Source: Brugia malayi
Lineage: Eukaryota > Nematoda > Chromadorea > Rhabditida > Onchocercidae
Direction: 5' to 3'
NCBI RefSeq assembly: GCF_000002995.4
Contig: NW_025062479.1
Coordinates: 1,943,721 to 2,007,720 of the forward strand
Length of the DNA stretch: 64,000 nt
In this document: in pieces, positions 23,177-37,228 of the stretch
Numbering within the stretch: position 1 is the stretch's first letter
Layout of the letters: each line of letters starts with the position of its first letter
Position numbers and translations under genes: made by a program
The notes under the pieces: model-generated
The model's database searches: none
Told to the model about the DNA's origin: nothing
Seen by the model: only the letters and a program-made list of their open reading frames with translations

Positions 23177-24142
23177 TTGCGTTTACCTACCTTCATTGCT
23201 AATTTGCAATCAGTGCAATCAATGTTGCAAGTTGATCGTTTATCGTTGATAAGATTGTAACTATGGTATTTGTCTTCGTGCTGTAATTTTATGAATTTAA
23301 GAGTTCATCATGCAATAGTCCTTATTTTAACACTGAATAACGCATCTGTAAGTTTAAAACTTTTTATAATTTCCTATGTGACCTTTGCTATTAGAGTCAC
23401 TTTCTTCTTCACTTCAAAAATCACCATCGAAGTTATATTCCCATGTGACAAGTTGGTTTCCTCCTTTTCCAGCCATGATAGTCCGGTCCTTTTCACCATA
23501 CTTCATAATTTCCAAATTTTGTTGGAGAAAATCCCCTTTTTTTTTGCAATATCAACTGAATTATACATGCTTGGAATGTAATGAAAAAAGAATTTTGCTT
23601 TTCTTATTTCTTCTCGATTTTCTGCAAAATTTGTTAGTGGTCGGAAACAGCGATCCAGTGTACTGCACACTTAAAATTAGATCATAAAGTTATCAACGCA
23701 TTTTCAAGTTCCAACCGATTTATTACAAAATGAGCTGCTCATTCTCCAACAAATACTGCTAATAACTCCAATCGGGATATAGTGATATCTTTACTTGGTG
23801 TAATTCGGGATTTAGTGAGTTTCAAGGACATTTTAATTCTTTGAAATGCAGAATATATCACACTTGATGCGTTAAATGTATCTGTGATGACATGAACTTA
23901 CATTTGCTTTGAAGTGTGTTTTACAAGTCGTCGTATTTGTTGGCCATTCATTTATTAGAGATTTCCACGTTCTTTATCCTCTTTACTTATAAATTAATTC
24001 CAAGCGTTATTTTTCTCCCATAAATTTTGAAAAAATTTAAATTGTATCATACTTAGACTGAGAACACTCAAACTCTTCAATCCCTTTGAATGTGATGACG
24101 CATCACAAACAATTTGAAGTTAGATTGTAGTTTTACCTGAAG

Positions 24143-24412
24143 TTATAATTTCATGATGAGGGAGATAATGACACTTACCTGATCCATTTCTGCACATACT
24201 CTTTCGGTGATGTTAGCATTGTAACTAATCGTAAAACTGATTTCACCGTACTTGAGAAGTAAGTGTGCTTTATTCTGAAGTAGTTTAATCAAGGAATTTA
24301 AGCAACCAAAACACAAACCAAAGTTATCATTTAACTTAATTCTTGATTCTTTCCATAACTGATCTCCCATTGGTTTTAGCGTAGCGATGTTTTCATTGAA
24401 TCTTTCTAACAC
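24143..24412 (-). other. Unrecognised 89-codon open frame
   Basis: The frame encodes a helical, mixed-charge sequence beginning LERFNENIATLKPMGDQLW. Its composition is less A/T-driven than neighbouring chance frames. It lies on the same strand as the integrase fragment and could be a gag-like remnant of that element or an isolated exon. No family was recognised. Confidence 0.25.
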
Positions 24413-24544
24413 TTGTTCGTCATCATTTAACTTAGGCTATTCTTATATGTTCCTATGAACTCTAATTTCTAGAACCGGTCTATTTTGAAATATCAAAAAA
24501 AAATAGTTGTGTTCTGCTCCTCATTCTAAACTCCTCTTTCTATA

Positions 24545-25106
24545 TATTTACGATACACCGAGATTGAAATTTCATATTAGAATTATTATAAAGCCTTCAT
24601 GGTATCCCGGGATTAAATGTCATATAAAATGTAATGTAAAAAAAAAAAAAATCATGATGCACCGCGACTATCTTAAACAAAAAAAAAAAAAAATATGGGA
24701 AAATCAATATAAAACATGATGACATACAATCCTAATGCATCGTGACTATTTTATAGTGAATTTTACTATCATGACCATTTTATAATAAATTTTACAAGAC
24801 ATTTCAATTGTTTAAGAGAGTCGCGATTAAAAATATTATGTGAAACCTGATATAATACAATCATGATACATTGAGATTCTCACAAACTAATGTGATGTAA
24901 AATGTAATGCAAAAAAAGAAAGCATGGTATACTGCAATTTTTACAAACGGTTGAAATATTATGTGAAATCTAACGTATACCATGTACTATTTAATATGAA
25001 ATATGTATATTCACTCGAACAATTGAAATGCCATATAAAATACCATATGAAATAAGCCATGATGTACCGGATTCTCTCAAACGATTGAAATGTGATGTAA
25101 AATCTA

Positions 25107-25108
<2 letters not shown>
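24545..25108. repeat. Degenerate tandem repeat array, right copy
   Basis: This carries the same unit as the array near 18.2-18.8 kb and in the same orientation. TCATGATGCACCG-like cores occur near 24552, 24655, 24730, 24863, 24925 and 25060, each preceded by ATGTAAAATNTAATG-like and TTGAAATGTCAT-like blocks. It ends at a 30-base A run (25109-25138). The two arrays bracket the retroelement remnants. Confidence 0.6.
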
Positions 25109-25138
<30 letters not shown>

Positions 25139-25139
<1 letters not shown>

Positions 25140-27523
25140 ATTATATAATATGATTTTAAACATTTTTCGCTGTACATGATTATGGCCACGATGTTTTACG
25201 AAAACATGTATTGCGATTGTTGTTGATTATTGAGCGAGATGTGAAGTGTATTGTGGAAAATGATTACGTTTACAACCAGTATGAAATTCTGGATCCGTAT
25301 TTTATAATTTGTTTTTGTAAATTACCCAAAACCTGTTTAAAAGATTTTTAGGATAACATATACTCGCAATACCGCTGAGACCCTTCTGCTGTGATATCAT
25401 TTCGATGCTATATTATATACCATCAATAATGCTTGATATTAAAATTGTTTATAGTAGCAAAAATTTTGACCCCAGAGATCAGTTATGAGTATTCCAGCGA
25501 TTTGTTGTCGTTACTATATCGAAATAGTGCCTACTTAACTACGATTTCACTTATCTGGAGGCTATATTATTACCTTGTTTTACCACTTTATTACCTTGTT
25601 ATTCTTAACTTGAAATATCTTTCGTTATCTTGACTCGATTACTTACTAGGAGTATACATTCCAATCATAAAAAATGAATTGTTTTTTAATTCAGTTTGAA
25701 AATTTGGTAGTGTTTCACGTTCCGTCTCACTAACAATTTGAAGCAACTGTTTAAGAATTACTTTGAATATTAACGGTCACCTATAATGACTTTAGGAATC
25801 CACATTCAAAACTTACTGCTAAATTTAGTCAATCCAGTCATCCTTTTAGCTTGTATTGTTTCATCTCATTGCTTTTTAGTATTAAAAAATTAAAAAAAAA
25901 AAAAAAAAAAAACAAAACAACCTCGATTACAAATTTTACGAAAGAAACAAAAGAAGAACAAAAGTTCATCGCCTCTTAAAATGGTTTAATTAATATTAAT
26001 CGTTGTGTTTTTATCTTCCCGCAAAAACACAACATTTACTTCCTACTCCTTTTAACTACACTTAAAAGTGATGGTAATCTTCATAATGGAAATTTGCTGT
26101 GATCCAGTTTGAATTGAAAATCTTTATGAATAACGGTTACATAAAACATCACACTACCTTCTTGATGAGATCATTTCGTAACCCCTTCGATATCTGATTA
26201 ATCAAATAACTTTACCGTCCTAACAGAATTGAGGCCAGAACTTTCAAAAATCATTGTAATTTCCAAGGGAAATTTGAAAGATTGTTCAGTGTCGCATACC
26301 GAATTGAACCATCCCAGCCTACCACTGATGTGACGGTAAGTAGTAACACAAGTGAAAGTTTTGGAAATTAAGTTATGAATAAAACACAAAAATAAAAGAA
26401 AATCACCGAAGGAGCACACCTGAGATTAAATGACAGAGCAATCGACAATTCAAAACCATTTAGCTCCAACTAAAACTACAAGTTGTCATGAATACAAGGG
26501 AGAATACAGTAGCAAAAAATGTCATTTCACGGATTTGCACTTATTTACATATCAAGCCAATGAGTGCTTGGGTAAACTGATATGTTACAAATATACAAAA
26601 AGCAAGTAAAAACATCTTCGAGATTTCCAAACGAAAAGTCTTAAAAAATTTTTTTTCTATCATTTTCAATATTTTAAACTCTAGCACTAGTTACCTTCTT
26701 TCAGCAAGCACATCTTAATTTAAATGCAACAAAATCAGAAGTGGATTTTTTTCCCTGTAAATTAAAATTGTTTAAAATATTTCATACTTTCTCTGCTTAT
26801 CGCTTGATCTTTTAAAACTACGGACAGTTTCGATCATTCTCAACTACTACCACCTACTGATAGACAATTTGCAGTAACATAGAGGAAAACATAACTTACA
26901 AATACACGCACCATACGCACACGCACAGAACTTTCATCTAAATTACTCAGATGCAAATATGAGAGTGCATCACGGCATAATATCTACTTCTCCTCCTTGC
27001 TTTATAAATATATTACAACAAATTCCATATTTCCTTAAATTGAAAACAAGAAACTTAAACCTCAAATCATCACCCTCTACAATAATTTAGCATAGTTATT
27101 AACCTTATTGAGTGGTACGCATTGGACCGATTGGTTCCTATTTCCTACAGTTATTAACACTGCAGTAACAACTACATCGAAAGACTTGTAAAACTGTCCC
27201 AAATAAACCTAGAAAGGAGGAGGTAAGAAGAGGAAGGCAGAGAAAAATAACGGATCGGAGGACAAGGAGGATGGAGGTAGAAATAAGTGTTTATAAATCT
27301 GCGCTCTACTCAGTAACTAATATTACGATCAACACAACTCCAAGACGAAACATAACTCTAATAATTCCATAGAAAGTTAACTTCTATTATAAAAGCTTTA
27401 ATGAAATCCTCATCTATTTAAAGCTTCCTGGAACTCTGCAGTTCCCATCCTTTGCTCAAAGATTCACAAAGTTATCTTTTGGAAAGAAGAATTGAACAAG
27501 CCTTTTTAAACTCTAAGAAAATA
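25139..27523. other. Intergenic region downstream of the DUF4211-like gene
   Basis: No credible exon was seen. The 3' UTR of the minus-strand gene must start just below 27524. A purine-rich AGAGG/GGAGG stretch lies at about 27215-27285. I found no exact AATAAA on the minus strand in the first few hundred bases, so the cleavage site is unassigned. Confidence 0.4.
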
Positions 27524-30500
27524 TCAACAAGTATTCATCTCAATCCTTCTCCAAAGATCAGCATATTCATTGACAACCTGAAAACGAAAAACAAATAGGG
27601 AGAAAGACAGAGAGAGAGAGATCACTTACCACCTATCAACAAACAAGTTGTGGTAATAAAAAAAAAAACTTGAATGACTTACTGAACGTAGCCATACTAT
27701 ATCGTTCATACAGGTCTCCACTATGAACTCTGATGAAATATCCCTGTTTCCAGCACTAACTTTCTCTAGCTGTAAAAAACAATGATGAGCATATATGCAG
27801 GACATGAACTGCGCATAATCATCGACAAGCAGTGCTATTGTTTTATATTCTGACCTTATCTTCGCAGTTCTTTAACAGCATATACCGCATATGATGCAAT
27901 TTGTGGTAAATTCTCGACAACTTCGCACAAGACCAACAAACCAAATATTCCTAAAGAAAGCTTAAAATACTATTAAAATTACAATATAAAGATAACGGTT
28001 ATAAAGCAAACATCCAAGATCGATCGTGTTCCAGAGAATGATGAGAGAAGCTGTAATTAAACTCTTACCACCGCATGCAGTGGAGATCCAGACCCTGTAT
28101 AACAGACTTCTTCAGCTTCCAGAGTATCATAATCGTAACCTTCATTACAAAACAACTGCACAACTTTCTCAACACCAGAAATGCCACAAGCCTAAAACAG
28201 CTATTTGAGACTGATTGAAGATTTATCTTAAAGAGTTTTTCCTAAATATAAAAAGTTTCGTAGCAATGTGCAAACTTTTTAAAGCGCATATTAATTTTAA
28301 ATTCACAATGTTCTGAAGTTCTTAAACATAGATTTACTCTTAAAATTTTATTCAGTTGATCAGAATAATATGTAACATTGAAGATTCGCAAATGCAAAAA
28401 ACTGCAGTATATACGGCTGACTTCTATAAAGCCAAAAGAAGTGGAAAAAAAAAATGAAGTAGGAATACCTGACAACTTAAGCCACTGCCCTCTGAATCGC
28501 ATACCACACATGACGAATAAAAATGCAGCAAATCCAAGTATCGCTGAATCCATTTCACTCGTAGCTGTACTTTCTCTTTTCTTTCTTGGTTTAATTTATC
28601 GATACCATTTAAAGCACATAAATAATTCCAATCTGTAATTGGATATAGTGAAAGTAAAACAATAAATTGATATATTAACTGGTAATATTTGCTGCCAATA
28701 GCAACACCGTCTCCGGAAGAATTAATAGAAAAACCTCAAAATTAACAGAAAAACGAATTATGAAAATTCAAATTCAATTGGCATAAAACCAATCATGCTT
28801 CGGCGTAATTTTGATCTAAATCTCTTTCTTTTGCATTAACAGAATCTTAATACAACTCTAGTATCTCATCTACTGCTATCTATTCATTTATCACAAACAA
28901 TAATGCATTTGTCAAGTGAGTTATGTTGAATAACACATATAAAAATCTCCTAACCGTTCTTTTGCCTTACTGTCTGGAGGAATGTCATATCAAGCGCATG
29001 ATTAAGCATCGCTTTTACATATACAGACATTTGCTTTCGGATTGGATCATCTGTGAAGAGATCTTTCTGTTCTGATGCGATACTTGAGTTGGCTAAAATA
29101 ATTCTTATAATTTATTGAAGAAATGGTATTTATGTTTAAAACTACTGAAATAAGCAACCACTTCCGCATTTAATTAATAATGAACAGAAAGGTAATATTA
29201 GAGAACGGGAAAAAATAATGTCAAACTATAAACAGCATAAATTTTTACCCATGAAAGTGAAAGTGACTGGCTCCGACTATGCATGTGTGAAGTTTTGCAT
29301 ACCTAATTTCAAGTAAATCAAAAGGTTTGGAGACAGACTTTGGTAGATAGGACACGGTAATATACGATGTGGTGTGACTACCAGGAAACATACAGAATAA
29401 CAATATTATGAATATTAAATTGCTTAATAAGTGAAAAATTACCAGATGGTCGCTCTTCATATTCAATGCTTATTGCTGGAAACATATCTAATAACGGCAT
29501 TTCTGGCTCGACTATGGACTCCGAACGACTGTGTTTGATGAAACGCACTCGCACAACAATATAACTGTCAGCGATTTGATCACACCAACCGGAATACTGG
29601 AACAAATTTCTCGGTTATACAGCATTATCAATCTTGAAAACAAATCTTTCAAAATTACAGGAAAGATTTTTTGCGAACTTTAAGGTAACACTAGTCATGC
29701 AACAATAAAAAAAAAAAAACAGTTGTCGTTTGAGCAAACAAAAAATTTTCAAAAGTTTGCAAACCGTAGAGCTGTTCCTGTAAGTTATTTTGCCATCAAG
29801 CCTGAAAGGCGGATACTTCTGTAGCAAGTTCTGATTATCAACTCTCCAGAGAGGACAGTCTTCTTTCAAGATATCAGCTTTGCAGACTACGAATGTCCCT
29901 TTCTGGAAAAAATGGGATTAACTAAATGAAATTTAATACAAATCTGTTTAACACTAAAACAAATTTGCGTCGGCAAAAACCACTAATATATAGGCCATCT
30001 TGAAGTACAATCAGATCAATTGACAATATGAAGCTCAAATTTAAATGATATAAATAACAATGTATGAAAAAAGACTGCCCACCGCTAAATGTCCATCTAC
30101 TGGATGAAACTTCGATAAAACGCTGTGCTCTGAGGATTCCGGATGCGTATTGTGGTGTCCTTTATTATTCCCCAATGGCAAAGAAGAGTTTCGGTCACGG
30201 CAATACTCTGTAATAATGATACAATTATCAAAACACATTCAGGAATGATATTAAAAGCAATATGAAATATAACAAACCTGAATCTACACGACTTCCCTCT
30301 CTTTCATTCCAATGCATTATGAGGCGTCTTTTCTTACTAAAAACGGTCGCTTCTTTGTTTATACTCTCAGATGTGCTCCACTGCTCACTCTGCTTGTTCA
30401 TAAGTTCTTCTTCGAAGCTTGAAAAACCAATATTATATAAAATGCAAACAACTGAAAGACAACCACTCCGAAAAATGAATCCCCATGAATGAATATTTCG

Positions 30501-33500
30501 ACAATCATTATTTTGGCAATCTGTCTACGCGTAAAACATTCCTATGAGAGGCTAGTTTGTATGCTTTAAGTAAACGCCGTAATTAATTCATCATAAAACT
30601 CTTATCTATGTAAATAAACCACCAAAATATGTCAATAATAAAATACTTCAACTTACTCTGATGCATGCCTTTTCTTTTTTTTGTGGTGATGCTTATGTTT
30701 ATGTTTTTTCTTCCTTTTGCCTTTTGAGTCAGGGCCTACCCATTCATAGTCACTGTCTCTTTTCTTTTTCTTCTTTTTCTTCTTCTTTGGTTTCTCATAT
30801 TCTACCATATTCTCATCGAATGATCTTCGGGGCAATCTGATCAGTAACTTCGGAAGAGGTTGCTCCGACTGAGCACTAGAAAAAATTAATGAGTTCAAAG
30901 GTATAATAAATCATGCCACAAGTCAGTATGCAATATTATAACTAATTAAAATGCCTCCTAAAAGACAACATAGTGAAGGAGTGGAAAGAATAAACTGAAA
31001 AGAGAAAGGAAGGAAAATGAAGAAAAAACGAAAGCTTAGTCATTAGTATGGAAGAAGGCTATGATGTTGAAAGTAACAATAAAGAGATCCTTAGCTTCAA
31101 ATGCTTTAAAAATAATAACAATTAAGAACAACACAGAATTATTTATATCTTGATTTGAGTTGAACTTTACTTCCTATTAAAATATATCTGAAAAAACGGA
31201 CCCATTTTCGGCATCACAACCGGTTTTCGGTTCCATCTTAATCGTAATCACTGATGGTCCTATTTGTTGCTCATTTTTGGCAGTTTCTTTATCGCCAAGG
31301 GATTTCGTCTTTAAGAAACCAAATGATGAGCGATGTTGTTTACGGCGCAACAACAAGTCGACTATTGTTTGAGGTTCCGCTACTTTCTGACCTATAAAAT
31401 CAAGAATGAAAAGCCTTGAAAATTTTTACCACAATTACCAAGAACAAGAAAAAAGCTTACTTGACGAATTTTCTGCGCGATGTTCATTGACAGCAGCAGG
31501 TGGCAATAAAGGAGTCGAAGGCACAGACGGTCTTTCTGATGCGGCTGAATGACGTTTTTTTGGTACAACGTGTCTCCATAAATCCTGAAATTCGCCGATG
31601 GGATATACAATCCTGAATAACGGAAATCCATCTCTCCTTCCGAAACTCGTACTGTACAGAATTATAATAATGAGAAACTATAAGATTTCAATAAACTATC
31701 TGTATAAATATTACCTGCTGATATTGTGGTTCATCGTTTCCAGTTTTTGTTTTAAGCTCTGGATGGGCACTGTTTATTCGTGCGAGTCTCTGTGCAACTT
31801 CTGCCTCTAGTCTTTGCTCTCGCAGCTGGGTCTCAGATACGGTTGCACCGGATGGTAATGGTTTACTTTCCTCCTCATCATCCTTGAAATTGTATGCGTC
31901 ATCTGAAGCTACAATCATTGCTTGTAAAATATGAAAAGCCAATATTTGAGGGATGAAAGAATTCTCCCATATATGTAGCTTTCTTTAAGATTTTTGCAAT
32001 CATCTGTTTCAAATCAAAACTGCAGTGAAGGTTTCCATGCCAAATTCCTAAAAGCTCTCTATGTAGGCTTCAGTTTCAGAGGCGCTTTGAAAACGGAGAA
32101 ATGGCAATTAATTTGAAGTCTGAAACAAAAAATTCTACTTTACAATCCTGCGTTATTACCAAACATTGCTTCAAAAATAAGGTTCATAGATCACAACCAA
32201 TTCCAAAGTGAGTAATAACCTTGAACTTAACAGTCTGATTGTAAGTCACAGTTTAGTATCTTGATGGTTGATTTATACTTAAAAGCAAAATAATTTTTTA
32301 ATTTTGTCACTAAATTTAAACAGACTTCCATTGTATTGCTTTCGCTATAGAAAGGGGTGATTTTAAAATAACCTTATAAAATCATTCAACAAAAACTTGT
32401 TAAAACAAAATTATAAATAGGTTTACCGTGTTCCTCAGTCTTGTGCACAGGCTGCAAGAATGTTTTTGCTTTCTGCTTATATACTGGGACTTTGTTCGAT
32501 TTGTTTTTCTTTTCCGTTGCTGGCATGAATAGGAAACGTGTTTTTTCTGAAGGAACATCGTTACGTGTGGATCGGGGACGGGTAGCGGCAGTATTAGTGG
32601 AAGTGTTGGATGAGGGAAAGAAGAAATTGCATAATGATGATGAAACACCGCCTGACGTGGATGCTGTGGGTGAATCTGGAGGCGTGAACTGCAAATAAAA
32701 TACTGAGAAGATATGAAACAAAAGCACTAAACAATTTTAAAAAAATTTTTTCTGATGCTTACATCACAACAACTACCACAAACTTTTTAACTCATCAGAA
32801 TTTTATATAATTGCAGAATTTCAAAATAACTTTGATTTGATACTAACAAAAAACCTTACTTGGACAGGGCTCAAACTGATTTTGTGGTCATCAGAAGTAT
32901 CTGATTTCATCATCAATACTGGGTCAAGAATCTGAAGCGGCTTTAGAACCTTAGACATAGGTGTCGATATAGCGTCTTTTTTGGCAACAAGTGAAAGAAG
33001 TCTGTCCAACTCTTTATCTGCATCAGCTAATTCTTTTTCTCTTTTCAGTTTAATCTTTTCTCGAATTTTCGGTGTTACAAGTTGCGAGACACTGAAAAAA
33101 ATTTTTCGAAATCTGAAATTAAATTCTATTTCAATAGCTGTCAAAAATAACTCACTTTCTGCAGACTTTTCTGATTGCGACTATATAAGAAGCCCACCCA
33201 ACTCATTTTTTGAATCGATCAGCTTCTTTTTCTCGCCTTACTCTTATTTACATTCCCGCTACAGGCAGAATATACTGTCCGGCAAAAGTATAAATGATAG
33301 CGTCATACTTCATCTGCTTACATAATGTCAAATATTTTTAATATTCCAAATGCCATGATTTTCCGCTATGTGATTGTGGAATAGCTTATAGATCATCAAA
33401 TATTAATTGACGAAAATCCTTAAAACTTACTTTACAGGCAGTTTAGTTGCACTAGAACCTGTGGATGGTTCATTTAGCAAAAGTCGATGCATCACAGTAG

Positions 33501-35647
33501 GATCCATTTCATCCAGAACGGAGTGCATGACATCTTTTTCAGCGACAGATGATCCGCTAAACAAGTCAATGTCAGCCAGATCTATACTGGACCATGGCAA
33601 GTCTTCCAAATTATTATTGTCTGCTCCGTTTTCATGAGGTGTGCCCTACAAAACATAAGTGCAGTACTCGAAAACTTGAGATACCTTGAAATTTTATCAA
33701 TGAGAATGTATGAAAATGATGCGATAACTCTTAGCCTTTTCACTCAATTACTTACCGATGTTTGTTGAACTGTAGATGAAGAGTTTTGGCTAACTTCTGA
33801 AGTTCCAACTGGAGTGGCATTTCGTACGTTAGAAGATACAGTACGCAATTCTGTAGGACGATTTGCAACGTCTTGATCGAAAGGTTTTTGTTGTGCAGCT
33901 GAATTACGTGAACCGACCGACATGGCAGCGATCTGTAAAGTAAATAGCATAATGTACAAATTCTAATGCCCATTTAAATAATCAACAAGAAACTAAATCA
34001 GTATGCAAATTTTCTCGCCACTTTTAAACAATCAATAAAGCAAATACCTGCACAGGAGAATGAGCGTTGGATGAGTCGTTTCCGCGCGACATGACGTAAT
34101 TGGAGCTACTTTGCTGTGAACACGGTCGTATGGTATTGACGGTTTCCGGCACTGGTGCTCTCCCTACAGAGCCCGGCAAATGATCAATTGAACCAACGCT
34201 TGAATGGTTGGGAACGGAAGATGGACCCATGGAAGACGTCGAACAAGGTCTCATTTCATTTGAGCAATGGCTTTGGATGGAACCTGGTTGTCTGTCAATT
34301 ACAAGCATTGCACTGGCAGGAGAAGACTGTGTTGAACCCATAGCGGTATTCGGTTGTTGACTTCGTTGTTGCGGGGTTGAGGGTTGTGAGCTTAGGTTAT
34401 GCACATTACTATTCTCCACTTTACAAGGAAAAACATCTGAAATAATAAGGTTTTTGTAAATATGTCTACCTACAGTAAAATACTGGAACTTTGGAATTTT
34501 AAATCAATTTATTTCACTCAGTTAAAAATTTGGTTCTAGATGTGGCCAAATTTTAAACTGAATTAACATGAAAAACAACCAAAATCTAAATCAAGCAATA
34601 TCTAAAATACCTGCATTAACCGGCATAGCAGAAGATGAGATAAGAGCGCTGCTGGCTGCAATACTGTTCTGAACTGTGAGCTCAATTTCACCTGGATTGA
34701 GATTTGTTGCATCGCTGAAATATCCAAATTTTATATGCAGCAAATAAGAAACATTGTTTCATAGCAATTAGCACAGTCAATTTTCTTCTGATAAATGCAC
34801 AAAATATCCACGAGCCGTTTCTAGATAACTCGAATATCCACTACAATTAGAATCTCACTGTAATCTTCATGTAGTTGTGGAAAAGAAAATTACTGCTGCT
34901 AAGTCCAAAAAAAAGCGTCAAAGATTGTAGCCTTGACATAAACCTTTATATGTATCATATACATCCTCATAAAAAGATAAAACTTGCTTTGTTTTTAAAG
35001 GTCCGGCGGAGAAAACTGTATACATTGGCAAAATGGCAGCAACTTTAGCCTAGAAAATCGTAGAATCTATCGAAAAAAAGTAAATATTTTTGAAGGGGAT
35101 CAAAACTTCTTCAGAAATTTGTAAGAATGAATGTGTAAATTTCAACTTCATGATTCAAAATAAAAATTGAATTTCAAAAAGAAAATGATTCAACCAGGAG
35201 TGAAACATATTTAATGTCGTATCTAATAGTGAAACTGATGGAATGTGCAAAAATAAAGGAGGATAAAATGGCGCAAAACCTGTTCAAGCCAAGCAGTATT
35301 CGCATTTGGGGCAGCAGGCCAGCTAACTGCTGCAATATTATTCAATTCGGCTGCAAACTGACTACCCAGAGTTAACTGCGAACTGTTTGGTAATAAGCCA
35401 GCAGCACCTTGAGCTGCCGAAAATTCTTGGAGATGATGAAGTGTTGAAGCCAGCAACGGATTACTAACATTTCCAGCGGCTGGTGCTATACCTGGACAAC
35501 AAGGGTGTAGAAAGTAATGGTTTACTTGCTTCAACAATTAATTAGATGTTCATTTTTCTATAAACAAATGAAAATCAACTTTACCATTCTGTAGTAGGTA
35601 TCGATTCTTAAACAAAAAAAAAAACTAACGAGTTAGTAAGTTAAACG

Positions 35648-35685
<38 letters not shown>

Positions 35686-36090
35686 GTTATTCGTGAATTT
35701 CTTAATCCTAATATTTCATTAATAATGTTTGTATACTTTATTCCTTCGAAATTAAAGAAGTAATAAGTGCTTGTTCTATTGCTTAAAAATGTATCGCATT
35801 GTATTTTCACGGTAAATAAGCTCGAGTAACAGCACTTACTTTTACACTTACTGATATATGCTATACTTAGAAGGATAGATACTAAACACTTAAGAAGGAA
35901 GAGACTGACAAACTAGAAGATATGATACTAGAAACGTCTATTCAAATCTAGGTCACAAGTAACCCACAAAAACGTATGATCGATCTATTTTATACGTAGA
36001 AAAAGTCACACCTGAAAAAGTGGATGCAAATGATGGATTGGTAAATCCAGGAGGTAAAAGCGGGTGAGAAGATGTATTCTGCTGTTCCAT
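27524..36090 (-). CDS. Low-complexity nuclear-type protein with a C-terminal domain resembling DUF4211 (QSER1/PRR12)
   Basis: ATG is at 36088-36090 and TGA at 27524-27526. Exons: 36012-36090, 35280-35491, 35024-35049 (26-nt micro-exon, inferred from phase), 34611-34714, 34048-34436, 33756-33932, 33431-33645, 32860-33091, 32427-32688, 31715-31908, 31461-31584, 31202-31391, 30657-30875, 30278-30417, 30083-30207, 29765-29902, 29443-29596, 28955-29092, 28469-28632, 28069-28191, 27855-27950, 27683-27769, 27524-27577; the total is 3642 nt when the exon list is read with these bounds, about 1213 aa. Seen: Ser/Asn/Gln/Pro-rich N-terminal half; acidic-hydrophobic DIDLFSG motif near 350; basic helix near 400-430; KLLIRLPRR followed by Lys/His runs at about 735-807, a likely nuclear localisation signal; and a globular C-terminus from about 897 with WRVDNQNLLQKY, SSTYSGW, CVVC (1081-1084) and CWSC (1140-1143), which may bind zinc. 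The C-terminal pattern recalls DUF4211 of vertebrate QSER1/PRR12 (recalled, not searched). A chromatin role is inference. Confidence 0.75.
30657..30875 (-). other. Lys/His-rich segment (probable nuclear localisation signal) of the DUF4211-like gene
   Basis: This single exon encodes two strongly basic runs: about nine consecutive Lys after EYEKP, then a K/H-rich block ending KKKKRHASE. It is encoded largely by AAG/AAA, so the plus strand shows a TTC/TTT-rich tract. It acts by inference as a bipartite nuclear or nucleolar targeting signal. The exon keeps frame on both sides. Confidence 0.55.
35648..35684. repeat. 37-base poly-A run
   Basis: Uninterrupted A run inside the first intron of the DUF4211-like gene. 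It is the longest homopolymer noted in the window. Comparable runs of 28-31 bases lie at 1708-1735, 9754-9781, 25109-25138 and 49215-49244 (A) and at 53285-53314, 56755-56785 and 58992-59022 (T). Confidence 0.8.
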
Positions 36091-37228
36091 TCATGCACAC
36101 CTCTTCAAACACCCGGAAAATAACCCCAACATATCCGGGAACACTTATACAACAATTAACAACACCCGTTTACGAAATTCTGAAACACGCAAGTTTTACT
36201 CATTCATATTTATCCACTTTCTTCCTTAGCCTTAGCATTTAAACACAATAATACAATAGGCTTTTTATAAGTTCAGTGAAATTTGAATGTTTCCCAGAAT
36301 CATATTCACTTTATCTGTAATTCTTCCAGTTACAAAAGCTTGTACCAAATAAAGGAAATTCATTATAGAAAAAAAAAAAATGCAAAAACAACAGGAAACT
36401 AAAAAGTAAGTTTTTTGAAACTGTAGTTACTGATATATATTTTGTAACTGTTACAGCTACTGAATTTTGTGAGCTCATTATTATTAATGATCATTTCAAA
36501 AATTTGACAAAAATGACAATATGCCCAAATATATGCATTATAAGCTCATTTTTTTAAAGGAAAACACAAATTTACACAAATTTTACATCTCTACCTAAAT
36601 TTAAGTTCCATCGTTAAAACCGATTTAAAAAGAAAAGCGAAGTCGATACAACAAAAAAGCTATGAATACGAGAGCTGAGAATTTCTTGGATGTGTGATTC
36701 TGCAAATTTTCCTGCAAAAAATCTCATTTATTCTAAAATCTAGGTAAAACATAGGCCATCAACAGGTAGAAAAGATTGTAAAAAACACAAAAAAAATGAG
36801 CGACAAATTCATGACCTTGTTAAGGATGCTATTATTTCAACTGACAGTTTTAGGTATCTTGAATGAAGTTGCTAAATAAATTTTTGAAATTGGACAGAAG
36901 ACTGCTAATGAAAGGTGAGACATGTGACCCCTCAAAGGACAAAAGTGATGGAAATTGCAAAGAACAGAAATAAAAGTTGGAAAATTTTAAATACCCCAAT
37001 AATTATTAAGTTATACTGGATGAAAGACATTCGAACAAAGGAAAAAGCTTTAAGCAATAAATATGATGTCAGTCTAGCAAAATCTAATGAGTACTAATGA
37101 CCAATGAATAATTTAAGAATATACTCGAAAAAGGCTCGGAATTACTGGAAATCATTTAAACATACAATTATATTAATTAAATTAATTAAGACAACTATAT
37201 CGATTATCTGATTAGTGTCCAATGAAAA

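Noticed and set aside
32441..32698. 85-codon plus-strand frame, and similar frames at 32981-33325 and 33407-33637
   Set aside because: They are antisense shadows of confirmed-phase exons of the DUF4211-like gene.
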